Both the position numbers and the translations under genes were made by a program. 64,000 bases of DNA from Pseudobythopirellula maris (GTDB lineage: Bacteria > Planctomycetota > Planctomycetia > Pirellulales > Lacipirellulaceae): assembly GCF_007859945.1 (NCBI RefSeq), contig NZ_SJPQ01000004.1, forward strand, positions 62,001 to 126,000, in the 5' to 3' direction. The notes beneath the pieces were generated by a model. That model did not search any database, had not been told where the DNA came from, and saw only the letters and a program-made list of their open reading frames with translations. Of this stretch, positions 17,767 through 26,431 are shown piece by piece (the stretch's first letter is position 1; every line of letters starts with the position of its first letter).

Positions 17767-19851
17767 ATGCCTTCGGCGCCGAATAGCGACGCGACCGCCT
17801 CGCCGCTGTCGCGGTACACCGACCTGATCCTGCCGGTGGCGATTATCGCCAGCGTGCTGGTGATCATGGTGCCGCTGCCGGCCTCGCTGATGGACGTGCT
17901 GCTCGCGGGCAACATCACCGTGGCGGTGATCGTGCTGCTGACGACGATCTACGTTCGTTCGCCGCTCGATTTCAGCGTGTTCCCCTCGCTGCTGCTGGCC
18001 ACCACGCTCGCGCGCCTGGTGCTCAACGTGGCCACCACGCGTTTGATCCTCACCCAGGCCGCCAGCGCCAAGATGGGCGCCGCCGGCGGCGTGATCATGG
18101 CGTTCTCCGACTTCGTGGCGGGCGACAAGATCGTGGTCGGGCTGATCATTTTTATCATCATCGTGGTGATCCAGTTCATGGTCATCACGAAGGGCGCCAC
18201 GCGCATCAGTGAGGTCGGCGCCCGCTTCGCCTTGGACGGCATGCCCGGCAAGCAGATGGCGATCGACGCCGACCTGAACGCCGGCGTCATCAACGAGAAA
18301 CAAGCCCAGGAACGCAGGCTCGAGATCACCCAGCAGGCCGACTTCTTCGGCTCGATGGACGGCGCCAGCAAGTTCGTGCGCGGCGACGCGATCGCCGGCA
18401 TCATCATCACGTTGATCAACATCGTCGGCGGCCTGATCATCGGAGTCGCCGAAGAGGGCATGTCGCCCTTCGAGGCGGGCGAGCTGTTCACCCGGCTCAC
18501 AATCGGCGACGGCTTGGTGAGCCAGGTGCCGGCGTTCCTGATCTCGCTCGCCGCCGGCCTGTTGGTCACCCGCAGCACGCAACGCACGAACATGCCGCAA
18601 GAGTTCCTGCAGCAGCTCTTCTCCAAGCCGCAGGCGCTGGCCGTGGCGGGCGGGTTCCTCACGATCTTGATCTTCACCAGCCTGCCGCGCGTGCCGCTGT
18701 TGGCGCTCGGCTCGGGCTGTTTCGGTTTGGCGCTGGTGCTGTCGCGGCGCGAGAAAGCCGAGGCGGACAAGCCGACCGAAGAGGAGCTGGCCGCCAAGGA
18801 ACCTGCCGAGGAGCGTGTCGAAGACTACCTGACGGTCGACCCGATGGAGATCGAGCTCGGCGTGGGGCTCATCCGCTTGGCCGATCCCAACCGCGGCGGC
18901 GACCTCCTGGGCCGCGTGCAACGCGTGCGGCAGAGCATCGCCAGCGAGGTCGGCCTGATCATGCCGAAGGTGCGTATCCGCGACAACATGCGGCTCGAGC
19001 CGAACCAGTACCGCATCAAGATCGCCGACATGCCGATCGCCGTCGACACGGTCGAGCCCGGCATGATGATGGCGATCGACAGCGGGCTCACCACCGGGAA
19101 AATCGACGGCCTGCCGACCAAAGACCCGGCGTTCGGCGCCGACGCGATGTGGATCGTTCCTGGCAAGCAAGATCAGGCCGAGATGCTCGGCTACACCGTC
19201 GTGGAGCCGGGCGCCGTGCTCGCCACGCACCTGACCGAGGTCTGCCGCCGTCACGCGGACGAGATCCTCACCCGAGACGCGACCAAGCACCTGGTCGACG
19301 AGCTGAAGACCGACTCGCCGGCGGTGGTCGACGAGCTGATCCCCGCCGTGATGAGCCTGGCCGAGGTGCAGGGCGTGTTGCAGAAGCTGCTGCAAGAACA
19401 GGTCTCGATCCGCCAGCTGGCGTTGATCCTCGAGACCTTGGGCGACTACGCCCCCAAGTCCAAAGACCCGATCTTGCTCACCGAGTACGTGCGGCATCGC
19501 TTGGCGCGACAGATCTGCACCCGCTACCGCGACAGGGACAGCCAATTGCACGTCGTGGCGTTCGAGCCGGCGCTCGAGGACAAGGTGCGGGCCGGCTTCG
19601 AGCACACCGAGCGCGGCTTGTTCGTGCGGATGCCGCCGCAGTCGATCGAGAAGCTGTGCGAGCGAATCCGCGAGTCGGTCGCCAAACTAACCGCCGAGGG
19701 CCACTCGCCCGTGGTGCTCGTGAGCCCGCAGATCCGCGCCGCGCTCAAACAGATCAGCGAGAGTCAGTTGCCGCAACTCGTGGTGCTGAGCTTCAACGAG
19801 GTGACACGCGACACGAGCGTCGTGACACACGGCATGGTGACCGATGGCTAA
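17767..19851 (+). CDS. flhA: Flagellar export gate protein FlhA
   Basis: This 694-residue integral membrane protein is the nonameric export gate of the flagellar type III system. The N-terminal half (about 20-330) has eight membrane helices and the highly conserved FHIPEP blocks ARLVLNVATTRLIL and RFALDGMPGKQMAIDADLNAGVI. The GDGLVSQVPAFLISLAAGLLVTR block follows. The C-terminal half is the cytoplasmic chaperone/substrate-docking domain. Length is normal. It leads the plus-strand operon flhA-flhF-flhG-(small membrane protein)-fliA. There is no strong Shine-Dalgarno directly before the ATG. Confidence 0.98.
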   Translation: MPSAPNSDATASPLSRYTDLILPVAIIASVLVIMVPLPASLMDVLLAGNITVAVIVLLTTIYVRSPLDFSVFPSLLLATTLARLVLNVATTRLILTQAASAKMGAAGGVIMAFSDFVAGDKIVVGLIIFIIIVVIQFMVITKGATRISEVGARFALDGMPGKQMAIDADLNAGVINEKQAQERRLEITQQADFFGSMDGASKFVRGDAIAGIIITLINIVGGLIIGVAEEGMSPFEAGELFTRLTIGDGLVSQVPAFLISLAAGLLVTRSTQRTNMPQEFLQQLFSKPQALAVAGGFLTILIFTSLPRVPLLALGSGCFGLALVLSRREKAEADKPTEEELAAKEPAEERVEDYLTVDPMEIELGVGLIRLADPNRGGDLLGRVQRVRQSIASEVGLIMPKVRIRDNMRLEPNQYRIKIADMPIAVDTVEPGMMMAIDSGLTTGKIDGLPTKDPAFGADAMWIVPGKQDQAEMLGYTVVEPGAVLATHLTEVCRRHADEILTRDATKHLVDELKTDSPAVVDELIPAVMSLAEVQGVLQKLLQEQVSIRQLALILETLGDYAPKSKDPILLTEYVRHRLARQICTRYRDRDSQLHVVAFEPALEDKVRAGFEHTERGLFVRMPPQSIEKLCERIRESVAKLTAEGHSPVVLVSPQIRAALKQISESQLPQLVVLSFNEVTRDTSVVTHGMVTDG

Positions 19852-19968
19852 ATGCGGTAATCAGGACGCGGCTTGCTTGCGCGTTCCGTGACGATCCACC
19901 CCTAAAGCATTCGATGCCGTCCGACGCTGAAGAACACTCCGAACTCGCAATCCAAATCCCGCACACGT

Positions 19969-21240
19969 ATGTCTGACGTAAGAACCTATCGAGCCAAAAC
20001 GCTCCGCGACGCGCTCCGCTTGGTGCGCGACGAGTTGGGGCCCGACGCCTCGGTGTTGCACACCAAGGAGGTGGGCGGTGGGCTGTGGGGCCGTGCTTGG
20101 GGTGGGCGCCGCGTGGAGGTTGCCGCCTCGGCGACGGCGAGTGTGCCGAGCCGTTTCGCCGAGCCGACCGACTCGCTGCTGCCGCCGATTTTCTCGGCGA
20201 CTATTGACGACGAGTTCCAAGACCGCCCCCAGGCCGGACCGAGCGAGCCGGCGCCGGACGATTTCTTCGACGCTTGCGTCGAAGAGAAGTCCGAGCCCGA
20301 GCCCTCACCGTTCGCCGACTACGCCGCCCAGTACCGCGAAGACTTCCGCCGGATGCAAGCGGGCGAGGCGCCCGCCGAAAAGCCCGCCGAGAAGCCGTTG
20401 CCCGAAACGCTCTTCGCACTGTTTACCGACTTGCTCGAGGCGGACGTCGACGAGCGGATCGCGCGGGGCTTGCTCGAGCGAGTCACTCAAGGGCTCGAGC
20501 CCGAGGCGACGAGCAACCCTCACCTGCTGCGGCAACGCCTGCTGAGCGAGGTCGAGCGACGGCTCACCGCCGGCGGGCCGATCGCGACACAACCCGGCGC
20601 CTGCCGCACCGTCGCCCTGGTGGGCCCCACCGGCGTGGGCAAGACGACGACCATCGCCAAGCTGGCCGCCAACTTCCGCTTACGCGACAAGCTGCGTGTC
20701 GGGCTGATCACGGTCGACACCTACCGCGTGGCCGCCGTCGAGCAGCTGCGCACTTACGCCGACATCATCGACTTGCCGATGGAGGTCGTCTCCACGCCGC
20801 GCGAGATGCGCGAGGCGGTCGAACGGCTTTCGCACCTCGACCTGGTGCTGATGGACACCGCCGGCCGCAGCCCCAAAGACGCCGTGCGTGTGCAGGAATT
20901 GCGGGCGTTGCTGGCCGAGGCCCAGCCGGACGAGGTGCACCTCGTGCTGAGCGTGCCGACCACGCCGCGCGGGCTCTCGCAGGCGGTCGAGCGGTTCGCG
21001 CCGGTCGGCGTCACCTCGGTGCTGCTCACCAAGCTCGACGAGGCGCCCTGCCTGGGCCACCTGCTCGGCTTTGCCGAGTCGAGCGATTTGCCGATCAGCT
21101 ACCTGACCGACGGCCAAAACGTGCCGGACGACATCCGCGTGGCGGAGCCCGAAGGGCTGGCCCGATTGGTCACGGGCATGAGCCCCGCGGGAGAGGGTCC
21201 CGTAGGAATGGGCGACGCTAGCGAGGGCCGTGCCGCTTGA
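19969..21240 (+). CDS. flhF: Flagellar GTPase FlhF
   Basis: This 423-residue SRP-type GTPase sets the site and number of flagella. It starts MSDVRTYRAKTLRDALRLVRDELGPDASVLHTKE, the FlhF B-domain opening. The central part (about 70-160) is acidic and variable. The NG domain has the P-loop GPTGVGKTT (about 218-226), the TVDTYRVAAVEQLRTYA block, DTAGRSPKD, and the specificity motif TKLDEA. No Shine-Dalgarno is visible. A 20-codon frame (19914-19976) overlaps the start and could couple translation, but I do not treat it as a gene. The flhG start overlaps its stop. Confidence 0.96.
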   Translation: MSDVRTYRAKTLRDALRLVRDELGPDASVLHTKEVGGGLWGRAWGGRRVEVAASATASVPSRFAEPTDSLLPPIFSATIDDEFQDRPQAGPSEPAPDDFFDACVEEKSEPEPSPFADYAAQYREDFRRMQAGEAPAEKPAEKPLPETLFALFTDLLEADVDERIARGLLERVTQGLEPEATSNPHLLRQRLLSEVERRLTAGGPIATQPGACRTVALVGPTGVGKTTTIAKLAANFRLRDKLRVGLITVDTYRVAAVEQLRTYADIIDLPMEVVSTPREMREAVERLSHLDLVLMDTAGRSPKDAVRVQELRALLAEAQPDEVHLVLSVPTTPRGLSQAVERFAPVGVTSVLLTKLDEAPCLGHLLGFAESSDLPISYLTDGQNVPDDIRVAEPEGLARLVTGMSPAGEGPVGMGDASEGRAA

Positions 21241-22073
21241 GCCGTCGCCGTAAACCGAAACGTCCCGCCGCCGATCCCGGCGACCAAGCCGCGCACCTGC
21301 GTGAGCTGATGGTCGCACCGGCGGCCGACGAGCCGCTGCCGCTGATCGCCGTGGTGGGCGGCAAGGGGGGCGTGGGCGCCTCGACGCTCGCCTGGTCGCT
21401 GGCCTGCGCATTGACCGAGGCGGGCGTCCGGCCTGTGGCGGTCGACGCCCACCCGGTGCAGGCCGACCTGGCCACGATCGCCGGGGTCGCCGCCACCGAC
21501 AACGCCGACCTGCTCGCCTTGTTGGACGAGACCGCACACGCCGAAGACCTCGTGACGATCACCCCCGAGGGCGTGCGGCTGTTGCCGGGCGCCCGCGGCT
21601 CGGAGCCGAGAACGCCGCTCGACGGCGCGGCCGCCGACCGCTTGGTCGCCGGCCTCGCGAGGCTCGCCGGCAAGGCCGACCTGGCGATCGTCGACACCGG
21701 CCCCGGCCTGGCGCCCTGGTCGCAGCGGGTCTGCCGCCGGGCCGACCTCGTGCTGCTCGTCACGACGCCCGACCGGCTGGCGGTGCTCGACGCCTACGCG
21801 ACCGCCAAACGCCTCCACGCCCAGGGCCAACACGCCGTGCAACTGGTGGCCAACCGCTGCCGCGACGCCCAGCACGCCGCGGGCGTGCACCGCTGCGTCG
21901 CGTTGGCGTGCCAGCAGCACCTGCAAGCAGCGCTCGCTTTGGCCTGCTCGGTGATGGAGGGCGAGGCCACGGGCCGCGCCACGCCGTCGGGCGTGGCCGA
22001 GCTGGCGCAAGGCATCCGCGGCTGGACCGCCGCGCGAGCGACCAATCGCCTCGCGCTCCGCGGCGCCGCCTGA
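21237..22073 (+). CDS. flhG: FlhG/MinD-like ATPase (flagellar number regulator)
   Basis: This is a 278-residue ParA/MinD-family protein with the deviant Walker A KGGVGAST at residues 43-50, and with VAVDAHPVQADL and LAIVDTGPGLAPW as the switch regions. FlhG works against FlhF to limit flagellar number. Translation starts at a TTG (21237) overlapping the flhF stop codon (TTGA), which points to translational coupling. The C-terminus (WTAARATNRLALRG) has no obvious amphipathic MinD-type membrane-targeting helix. Confidence 0.9.
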   Translation: MSRRRKPKRPAADPGDQAAHLRELMVAPAADEPLPLIAVVGGKGGVGASTLAWSLACALTEAGVRPVAVDAHPVQADLATIAGVAATDNADLLALLDETAHAEDLVTITPEGVRLLPGARGSEPRTPLDGAAADRLVAGLARLAGKADLAIVDTGPGLAPWSQRVCRRADLVLLVTTPDRLAVLDAYATAKRLHAQGQHAVQLVANRCRDAQHAAGVHRCVALACQQHLQAALALACSVMEGEATGRATPSGVAELAQGIRGWTAARATNRLALRGAA

Positions 22074-22212
22074 GAGCTTCGTGCATTTTTCTCACAATCG
22101 TTTCAAGTTGAACCCAAGAGGGCGCCGATGAATGACTCAGTCAGACCGCCGCGCCCACTCGCGTTAAGATGGGCCGGTTGCTCGGAGTTTGAGGCCTCAG
22201 GCGAGACGGGAC

Positions 22213-22470
22213 GTGGCTCGAGTTTACGCGGGTGTGCTGGGATTTCTTGCGGCGGCGGTCACGCTGGCGCGGGGAGTCTTTGCGGGCTCGGGACTCGAGG
22301 GAACCGCGACCGACGCGCTTCTGGCGATGGCGGCCCTTGCGGCCGTGGGAGCAGTGGTAGGACAGATTGCCGAGACCACGGTGGACGAATCGGTCCGCTG
22401 GCGTCTCGAGAAGCAACTCGCGGAGGCAGACCTGCTGGCCGCGCCGTCGGATTCGGATCCGAAGGCGTGA
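22213..22470 (+). CDS. Small two-helix membrane protein between flhG and fliA
   Basis: This is a short protein (85 residues from the GTG at 22213; a TTG at 22189 would give 93) with two hydrophobic segments (VYAGVLGFLAAAVTLARGVF and LLAMAALAAVGAVVGQIA). A short charged tail follows (VRWRLEKQLAEADLL). I do not recognise the family. Its place inside the flhA-flhF-flhG-fliA run suggests a flagellar accessory role, which is inference only. The ribosome-binding site does not decide between the two starts. Confidence 0.6.
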   Translation: MARVYAGVLGFLAAAVTLARGVFAGSGLEGTATDALLAMAALAAVGAVVGQIAETTVDESVRWRLEKQLAEADLLAAPSDSDPKA

Positions 22471-22603
22471 CTCCCCGCAGGACCGCGAGACGCTGAGACG
22501 ATCGAGAGCGAGAGCCGGGCGTTGAGAGAAGAATAAAAATGTAACGAGCGAACGGCCGCGTCGGGAAAGGATTCCCGACGATCGGTGATTCACGGAGGAA
22601 TGC

Positions 22604-23494
22604 ATGACCGCGACCGCTACCGCAACGAGTTCCGTATCCAAAACGGCCGCCGTTATTTCAACGGCCGCCGCTTCGACGGTCGAAGATAACGAGATCACCC
22701 CGGCTCAGAGGGCCAAGGAGATCCGGGCCGCCGAGATGATCGAGCTCTTCAAACAGTACAAAGCCGATCCGGGCAACAAGTCGCTCCGCAATCGGCTGGT
22801 GGAAAACTACATCCCGCTGGTCAAGTACAACGGCGAGCGGATCTGGAACCGCCTGCCAGACGGCGTCGAGCTCGACGACCTGATCTCGGCCGGTGTGTTC
22901 GGCCTGATGGACGCGATCAACGCCTTCGACCTCGAACGCGGCGTCAAGTTCGAGACCTACTGCGTCCCCCGCATCCGCGGCGCCATGCTCGACGAGCTGC
23001 GCAGCATGGACTGGGTGCCGCGTCTGGTCCGCTCCAAGGCGAGCAAGCTCAACGAGGGCGTCAAGCAGCTCGAGACCAAGCTAGGCCGCTCGCCCACCGA
23101 GATCGAACTGGCCGAGAAGATGGAGATGTCGGTCCCCGAACTCGAGAAGATGATCCGCGAGGCGAACGCCGTCGGCCTGATCAGCCTGAACAAGAAGTGG
23201 TACGAGACCGACAGCTACAAGGACGTCCGCGAGATCGACATCCTCGAGGACAAGAAGGGCGAGGACCCGACCAGGCGAGTCCAGAAGTCGGACCTGATGC
23301 GCCTCGTCACGAAGGGCCTCAACCGCAACGAGCGGCTCATCATCATCCTCTATTACTACGAGGAACTGACGATGAAGGAGATCGGCGCCACCTTGGACCT
23401 CTCCGAGAGCCGCGTGAGCCAGATGCACTCGGCCATCGTGCAGCGGTTGCAGAACCAGCTGGGCCGTCGTCGTCCGGAGTTCGGCGCCGTCTGA
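22604..23494 (+). CDS. fliA: RNA polymerase sigma factor, FliA/WhiG (sigma-28) family
   Basis: This 296-residue sigma factor has a Ser/Thr/Ala-rich N-terminal extension (1-35). Region 2 follows (LVENYIPLVKYNGERIWNRLPDGVE, then DLISAGVFGLMDAINAFD and FETYCVPRIRGAMLDELRSMDW). Region 3 and region 4 come next (ERLIIILYYYEELTMKEIGATLDLSESRVSQMHS). It directs transcription of late flagellar genes. The start is decided by a strong GGAGGA ribosome-binding site 5 bases before the ATG. It ends the flhA operon, 27 bp before a strong terminator. Confidence 0.96.
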   Translation: MTATATATSSVSKTAAVISTAAASTVEDNEITPAQRAKEIRAAEMIELFKQYKADPGNKSLRNRLVENYIPLVKYNGERIWNRLPDGVELDDLISAGVFGLMDAINAFDLERGVKFETYCVPRIRGAMLDELRSMDWVPRLVRSKASKLNEGVKQLETKLGRSPTEIELAEKMEMSVPELEKMIREANAVGLISLNKKWYETDSYKDVREIDILEDKKGEDPTRRVQKSDLMRLVTKGLNRNERLIIILYYYEELTMKEIGATLDLSESRVSQMHSAIVQRLQNQLGRRRPEFGAV

Positions 23495-23520
23495 GCGAGC
23501 TACAACAGAGAGAAACACCA

Positions 23521-23550
23521 AGCCGCCGACGAAAGTCGGCGGCTTTTTTT
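23521..23550 (+). terminator. Rho-independent terminator after fliA
   Basis: A perfect 10-bp stem (AGCCGCCGAC / GTCGGCGGCT) with a GAAA loop is followed by a run of T. It closes the plus-strand flhA-fliA operon. The reverse strand lacks a T run, so it should not terminate flagellin transcription coming from the other side. Confidence 0.95.
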
Positions 23551-23557
23551 GTGTGCG

Positions 23558-24295
23558 TTAGCCCAGCAGCTCGAGGATCGCCTCGCCGCGGGTGCGGTCG
23601 AGGACGCCGAACGTCTTGATCGCCGTTTGGAACAAGATCTGGTTCTTGGTGAGGTTCGAGCTTTCTTCGGCGAAGTCGGCGTCGACCGTTTCGCTCAAGG
23701 CGCGCGCGAGGACCACCTCGCGGTCTTGAGCCAGTTGCTCGTCAACGTCGAGCGTGTACTTCTCGTAGGCGCCCGCCTCGGCGCTGGCGGCGGTCAGTGC
23801 GTCGATCTCGTTGTCGACCACCTCTTGGGCGGCGGCCGCGTCGCCGTCGACCGCGTTGGCCGAGCCGCCCGAGGCGAGCCCCTCCAAATCGGCCGAGAAG
23901 GAGACGCCGGTCGTGTTCTCGATTTGGCGCAGCGCGTCGAGCGACGAGTCGATCTGCGTTTGGATCGCCATGCGTTGCTCGGGCGTCGATGTGTCACCGG
24001 CCGCCTCGACCACCAAGCCGCGGACCTCTTGCAACACGCCGGTCGCTTGCTGACGGCCGCTCTGCTGCAGGTTCAATTGGTAACGCTCCGCGCTCGCCGA
24101 GCGACGCTCGGCGCCGATCACCGTCAGATCGCCGCGGATGCTCTCGGCGGCGAACAAGCCCGCCGGGTCGTCGCTGCCTTGGTTGATCCGCAGACCGGTC
24201 GAGAGCCGCTCGGTGGTATCCCCCAAGCGATCCTGGGCGTTCGACAGATTATTGAAGGCCGTGAGTTGTCCGCCGGTGGTGAAAACAGTCAGCAT
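23558..24295 (-). CDS. fliC: Short flagellin
   Basis: This 245-residue flagellin consists only of the conserved N- and C-terminal helices (D0/D1). The N-terminal part is LSNAQDRLGDTTERLSTGLRINQGSDDPAGL followed by AESIRGDLTVIGAERRSASA. The C-terminal part is SSNLTKNQILFQTAIKTFGVLDRTRGEAILELLG. The variable surface-exposed middle of typical flagellins (450 or more residues) is absent. FlgL-like proteins share these helices, so a hook-filament junction protein cannot be excluded. The lone position next to fliA favours filament or filament-like protein. It is convergent with fliA. Confidence 0.8.
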   Translation of the reverse strand: MLTVFTTGGQLTAFNNLSNAQDRLGDTTERLSTGLRINQGSDDPAGLFAAESIRGDLTVIGAERRSASAERYQLNLQQSGRQQATGVLQEVRGLVVEAAGDTSTPEQRMAIQTQIDSSLDALRQIENTTGVSFSADLEGLASGGSANAVDGDAAAAQEVVDNEIDALTAASAEAGAYEKYTLDVDEQLAQDREVVLARALSETVDADFAEESSNLTKNQILFQTAIKTFGVLDRTRGEAILELLG

Positions 24296-24336
24296 AGGCG
24301 CAGCGATCCCTCGGGGGTGGTGAAACCTTTCCCCAA

Positions 24337-24375
24337 GAGCGGCTCAGGCTGGAGGTCGCTCCTGACGGGCCGCTC
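24337..24375 (-). promoter_or_regulatory. Stem-loop in the 5' leader of the flagellin gene
   Basis: The two arms GAGCGGCTCAGG (24337-24348) and CCTGACGGGCCGCTC (24361-24375) can pair around a loop of 12 bases, about 45 bp before the flagellin ATG. There is no following T run. Its role is unknown. I could not find a clean sigma-28 promoter upstream of it. Confidence 0.35.
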
Positions 24376-24497
24376 TCGGGGTCTAACCTAAACCCTACGC
24401 CACGCCGCGAGTCGGCGCCTGTGAATTCACGCCGAGTGGGGCGGACCACCACACAGCAGCGGGTGGCGGTAGGGATTGTACTACGCTGAGCCGCCGC

Positions 24498-25100
24498 TCA
24501 TGCCGGATGCGAGCGTTGGCGACGGCGTACCGCTATCGGCGCAGCCATTAGCAACAGCCCCATGGCGCCGGGCTCGGGGACGACGACCCTCACGTTGTCG
24601 ATAGCGAACTCGGTGCCACCGATGGCGAACGAGACAATGGGTCCGGTGATCGTGATCCTCCCTTGTGAGCCCCCGGACGTTCCTGTCGATACGACCGAGA
24701 CCGACGCGCCGCCGATCATCGCGCCAGCCACGTCGCTGAAGTCTTGCCCCGGGATCGAAGCGACGCCGTTCACGACGATCGCTTCGTGGCAGCAATAGGC
24801 GCCGTAGTCCAACGAGATCTCCTCGGCTCCTCGGGGGAGCTGGAACTCAACGCCGATCGTGTTGGGCAGCGACAACTCCAGGCCGTCACCGCCTGCCGAT
24901 CCATAATTTCCGACCCTGATAGGAGTGCCGTATCCCGTGCTCGGGAATTTGACGACATCGAGCGCGATCCCGTTCGAGACGATGCTGGAGCCGGCTGGGT
25001 AAGTTGTTGCGAGAGTCAAGTCTCCAAAGTCGGTGAACGCCGCCGACGCGACCGCGGGGCTGGTGAGAAGGAAGACGTAAGCAATAAGAAACCGGTGCAT
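24498..25100 (-). CDS. PEP-CTERM sorting-domain protein
   Basis: This is a 200-residue secreted protein. The ATG at 25100 is preceded by AGG at a suitable distance and opens a signal peptide (MHRFLIAYVFLLTSPAVASA). A beta-rich domain with many Gly and Ser follows. At the C-terminus the sorting signal VVPEPGAMGLLLMAAPIAVRRRQ has the PEP motif, a hydrophobic stretch and a basic tail. Such proteins are processed and anchored by an exosortase, none of which is in this window. The middle shows ISLDYGAYCCHEAI and no recognised catalytic motif. The 11-residue extension to 25133 in the same frame is not needed. Confidence 0.82.
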   Translation of the reverse strand: MHRFLIAYVFLLTSPAVASAAFTDFGDLTLATTYPAGSSIVSNGIALDVVKFPSTGYGTPIRVGNYGSAGGDGLELSLPNTIGVEFQLPRGAEEISLDYGAYCCHEAIVVNGVASIPGQDFSDVAGAMIGGASVSVVSTGTSGGSQGRITITGPIVSFAIGGTEFAIDNVRVVVPEPGAMGLLLMAAPIAVRRRQRSHPA

Positions 25101-25467
25101 AGCGTGACCTCGAAAAGTTCGATGGAAAGGCAAGAGCCAAAAAGGCGATTGGCGCGCATTGGTTCGCAGAGAGGCATCGGCCAGCGGCTTAGCGGAGACC
25201 GATACGACACCGTCACGCCTAAGAATCAGGCGTTAGTGATCCGCATAGAGAATTGGCGCCGGCCAGCCCCTGACAGCGGCGCGTCTTGGCCCAAGCTACA
25301 CGCCGCCTGTCGCGCGACCAACCTCTTTACGATCGGTTTCTCAGATCGGGAAAGAAAGAACCGAGCGGCGATCGCCGCAGGGGCGAGAGGTGTTGCACAA
25401 CGCAACACGGGGGACCAGACGCCTGTTGAATAACCAGACGCTGGAGCGGGCGCGCCTCAAAGCGGGA
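25101..25467. other. Intergenic region without a recognised gene
   Basis: This 367-bp region lies between hisA (ending at 25468) and the PEP-CTERM gene (starting at 25100), both on the minus strand. It must hold the promoter of the PEP-CTERM gene, but I see no convincing -35/-10 pair. An imperfect hairpin (ACGCCT / AGGCGT) lies near 25215-25235. I see nothing else. Confidence 0.4.
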
Positions 25468-26187
25468 TCAGCCGTCGCCCGCCGCCGCGATGGCGTCGGC
25501 CATCGTGAGCGAACCCTCGTACAAGGCCCGGCCGATGATGCAGGCCGCCAGGCCGGCGTCGGCGAGCTCACGCACGTCTTGGGCCGTGGTCACGCCGCCC
25601 GAAGCGACGACCGGCACACTGACCGCCCGCTGCATCTCGGCCATCGCCTCCACGTTGGGCCCACGCATCATGCCGTCGGTAGCGATGTCGGTGTAGACGA
25701 TCGCGGCGAGCGGCTCGTCGCTGAACCGCTGGGCGAGTTCCACGGCGCCCAGATCGCTGGTCTCGAGCCAGCCGTCGGTAGCGACGCGGCCGTCGCGGGC
25801 GTCGATGCCCAATACGAGCTTGCCGGGGAACTTGCGCACCACCTCCTGGAACCAATCGGTGTGCTTGATCGCCGAGGTGCCGACCACGAGCCGGTCGACG
25901 CCGAAGTCGAGGAGCTCGGAGATCGATTGCTCGTCGCGGATGCCGCCACCCAGCTCGATCGTGAGATTGACCGCCTCGAGGATCTCCTGCACGGCGGGCA
26001 GGTTGACGGGCGTTCCCTCGCGGGCGCCGTCGAGATCGACCACGTGCAGCCGCTTGGCGCCTTCCTGCTGGAAGCGGCGGGCCACCTCGGCCGGCTCCGA
26101 GGCGAAAACGGTTTCTTGTTCGTAGTCGCCCTGACGCAGGCGCACACAGTTGCCCCCCCTCAGGTCGATAGCAGGCCAGATTTCCAT
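25468..26187 (-). CDS. hisA: HisA, phosphoribosylformimino-AICAR-ribotide isomerase
   Basis: This 239-residue TIM-barrel enzyme carries out the fourth step of histidine synthesis (ProFAR to PRFAR). The N-terminus has MEIWPAIDLRGGNCVRL with the catalytic Asp of AIDLRGG. The second half has TDIATDGMMRGPN with the second catalytic Asp and the phosphate-binding ASGGVTTAQDV. ELGGGIRD is the other phosphate loop. The start at 26187 fits the family. An ATG nine codons upstream (26214) has a better GGGGA site and is possible. No other his gene is nearby. Confidence 0.95.
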   Translation of the reverse strand: MEIWPAIDLRGGNCVRLRQGDYEQETVFASEPAEVARRFQQEGAKRLHVVDLDGAREGTPVNLPAVQEILEAVNLTIELGGGIRDEQSISELLDFGVDRLVVGTSAIKHTDWFQEVVRKFPGKLVLGIDARDGRVATDGWLETSDLGAVELAQRFSDEPLAAIVYTDIATDGMMRGPNVEAMAEMQRAVSVPVVASGGVTTAQDVRELADAGLAACIIGRALYEGSLTMADAIAAAGDG

Positions 26188-26431
26188 CCGAATCGTCAGC
26201 TCGCGGTTCTGCATAGGTCGTCCCCACGCCTGGGGAACAATACTAGAGTGTCGCAAATCGACAGCCGATCTTCAAGCGAACGCCGGACGGCCCACTTGGT
26301 GGAAACCACGCCAGAATCCCCCGTGGCAAGCAGAATCGCCGCCAGCCGCTTATTAATTCACTGCCGGCGATGAGTCTGCTCGGGGGATACGGCCAATTGT
26401 TGCTAGGACCGATTGAGAGAACCGTGGTGGG

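Noticed and set aside
19914-19976. 20-residue frame overlapping the flhF start
   Set aside because: No ribosome-binding site and no conserved sequence; may only be chance, although it could couple translation to flhF.
22104-22131. Sigma-28-like promoter (GCCGATGA with upstream CAAG) before the small membrane gene
   Set aside because: Spacing to the TAAA-like box is off by two bases and the -35 match is weak.
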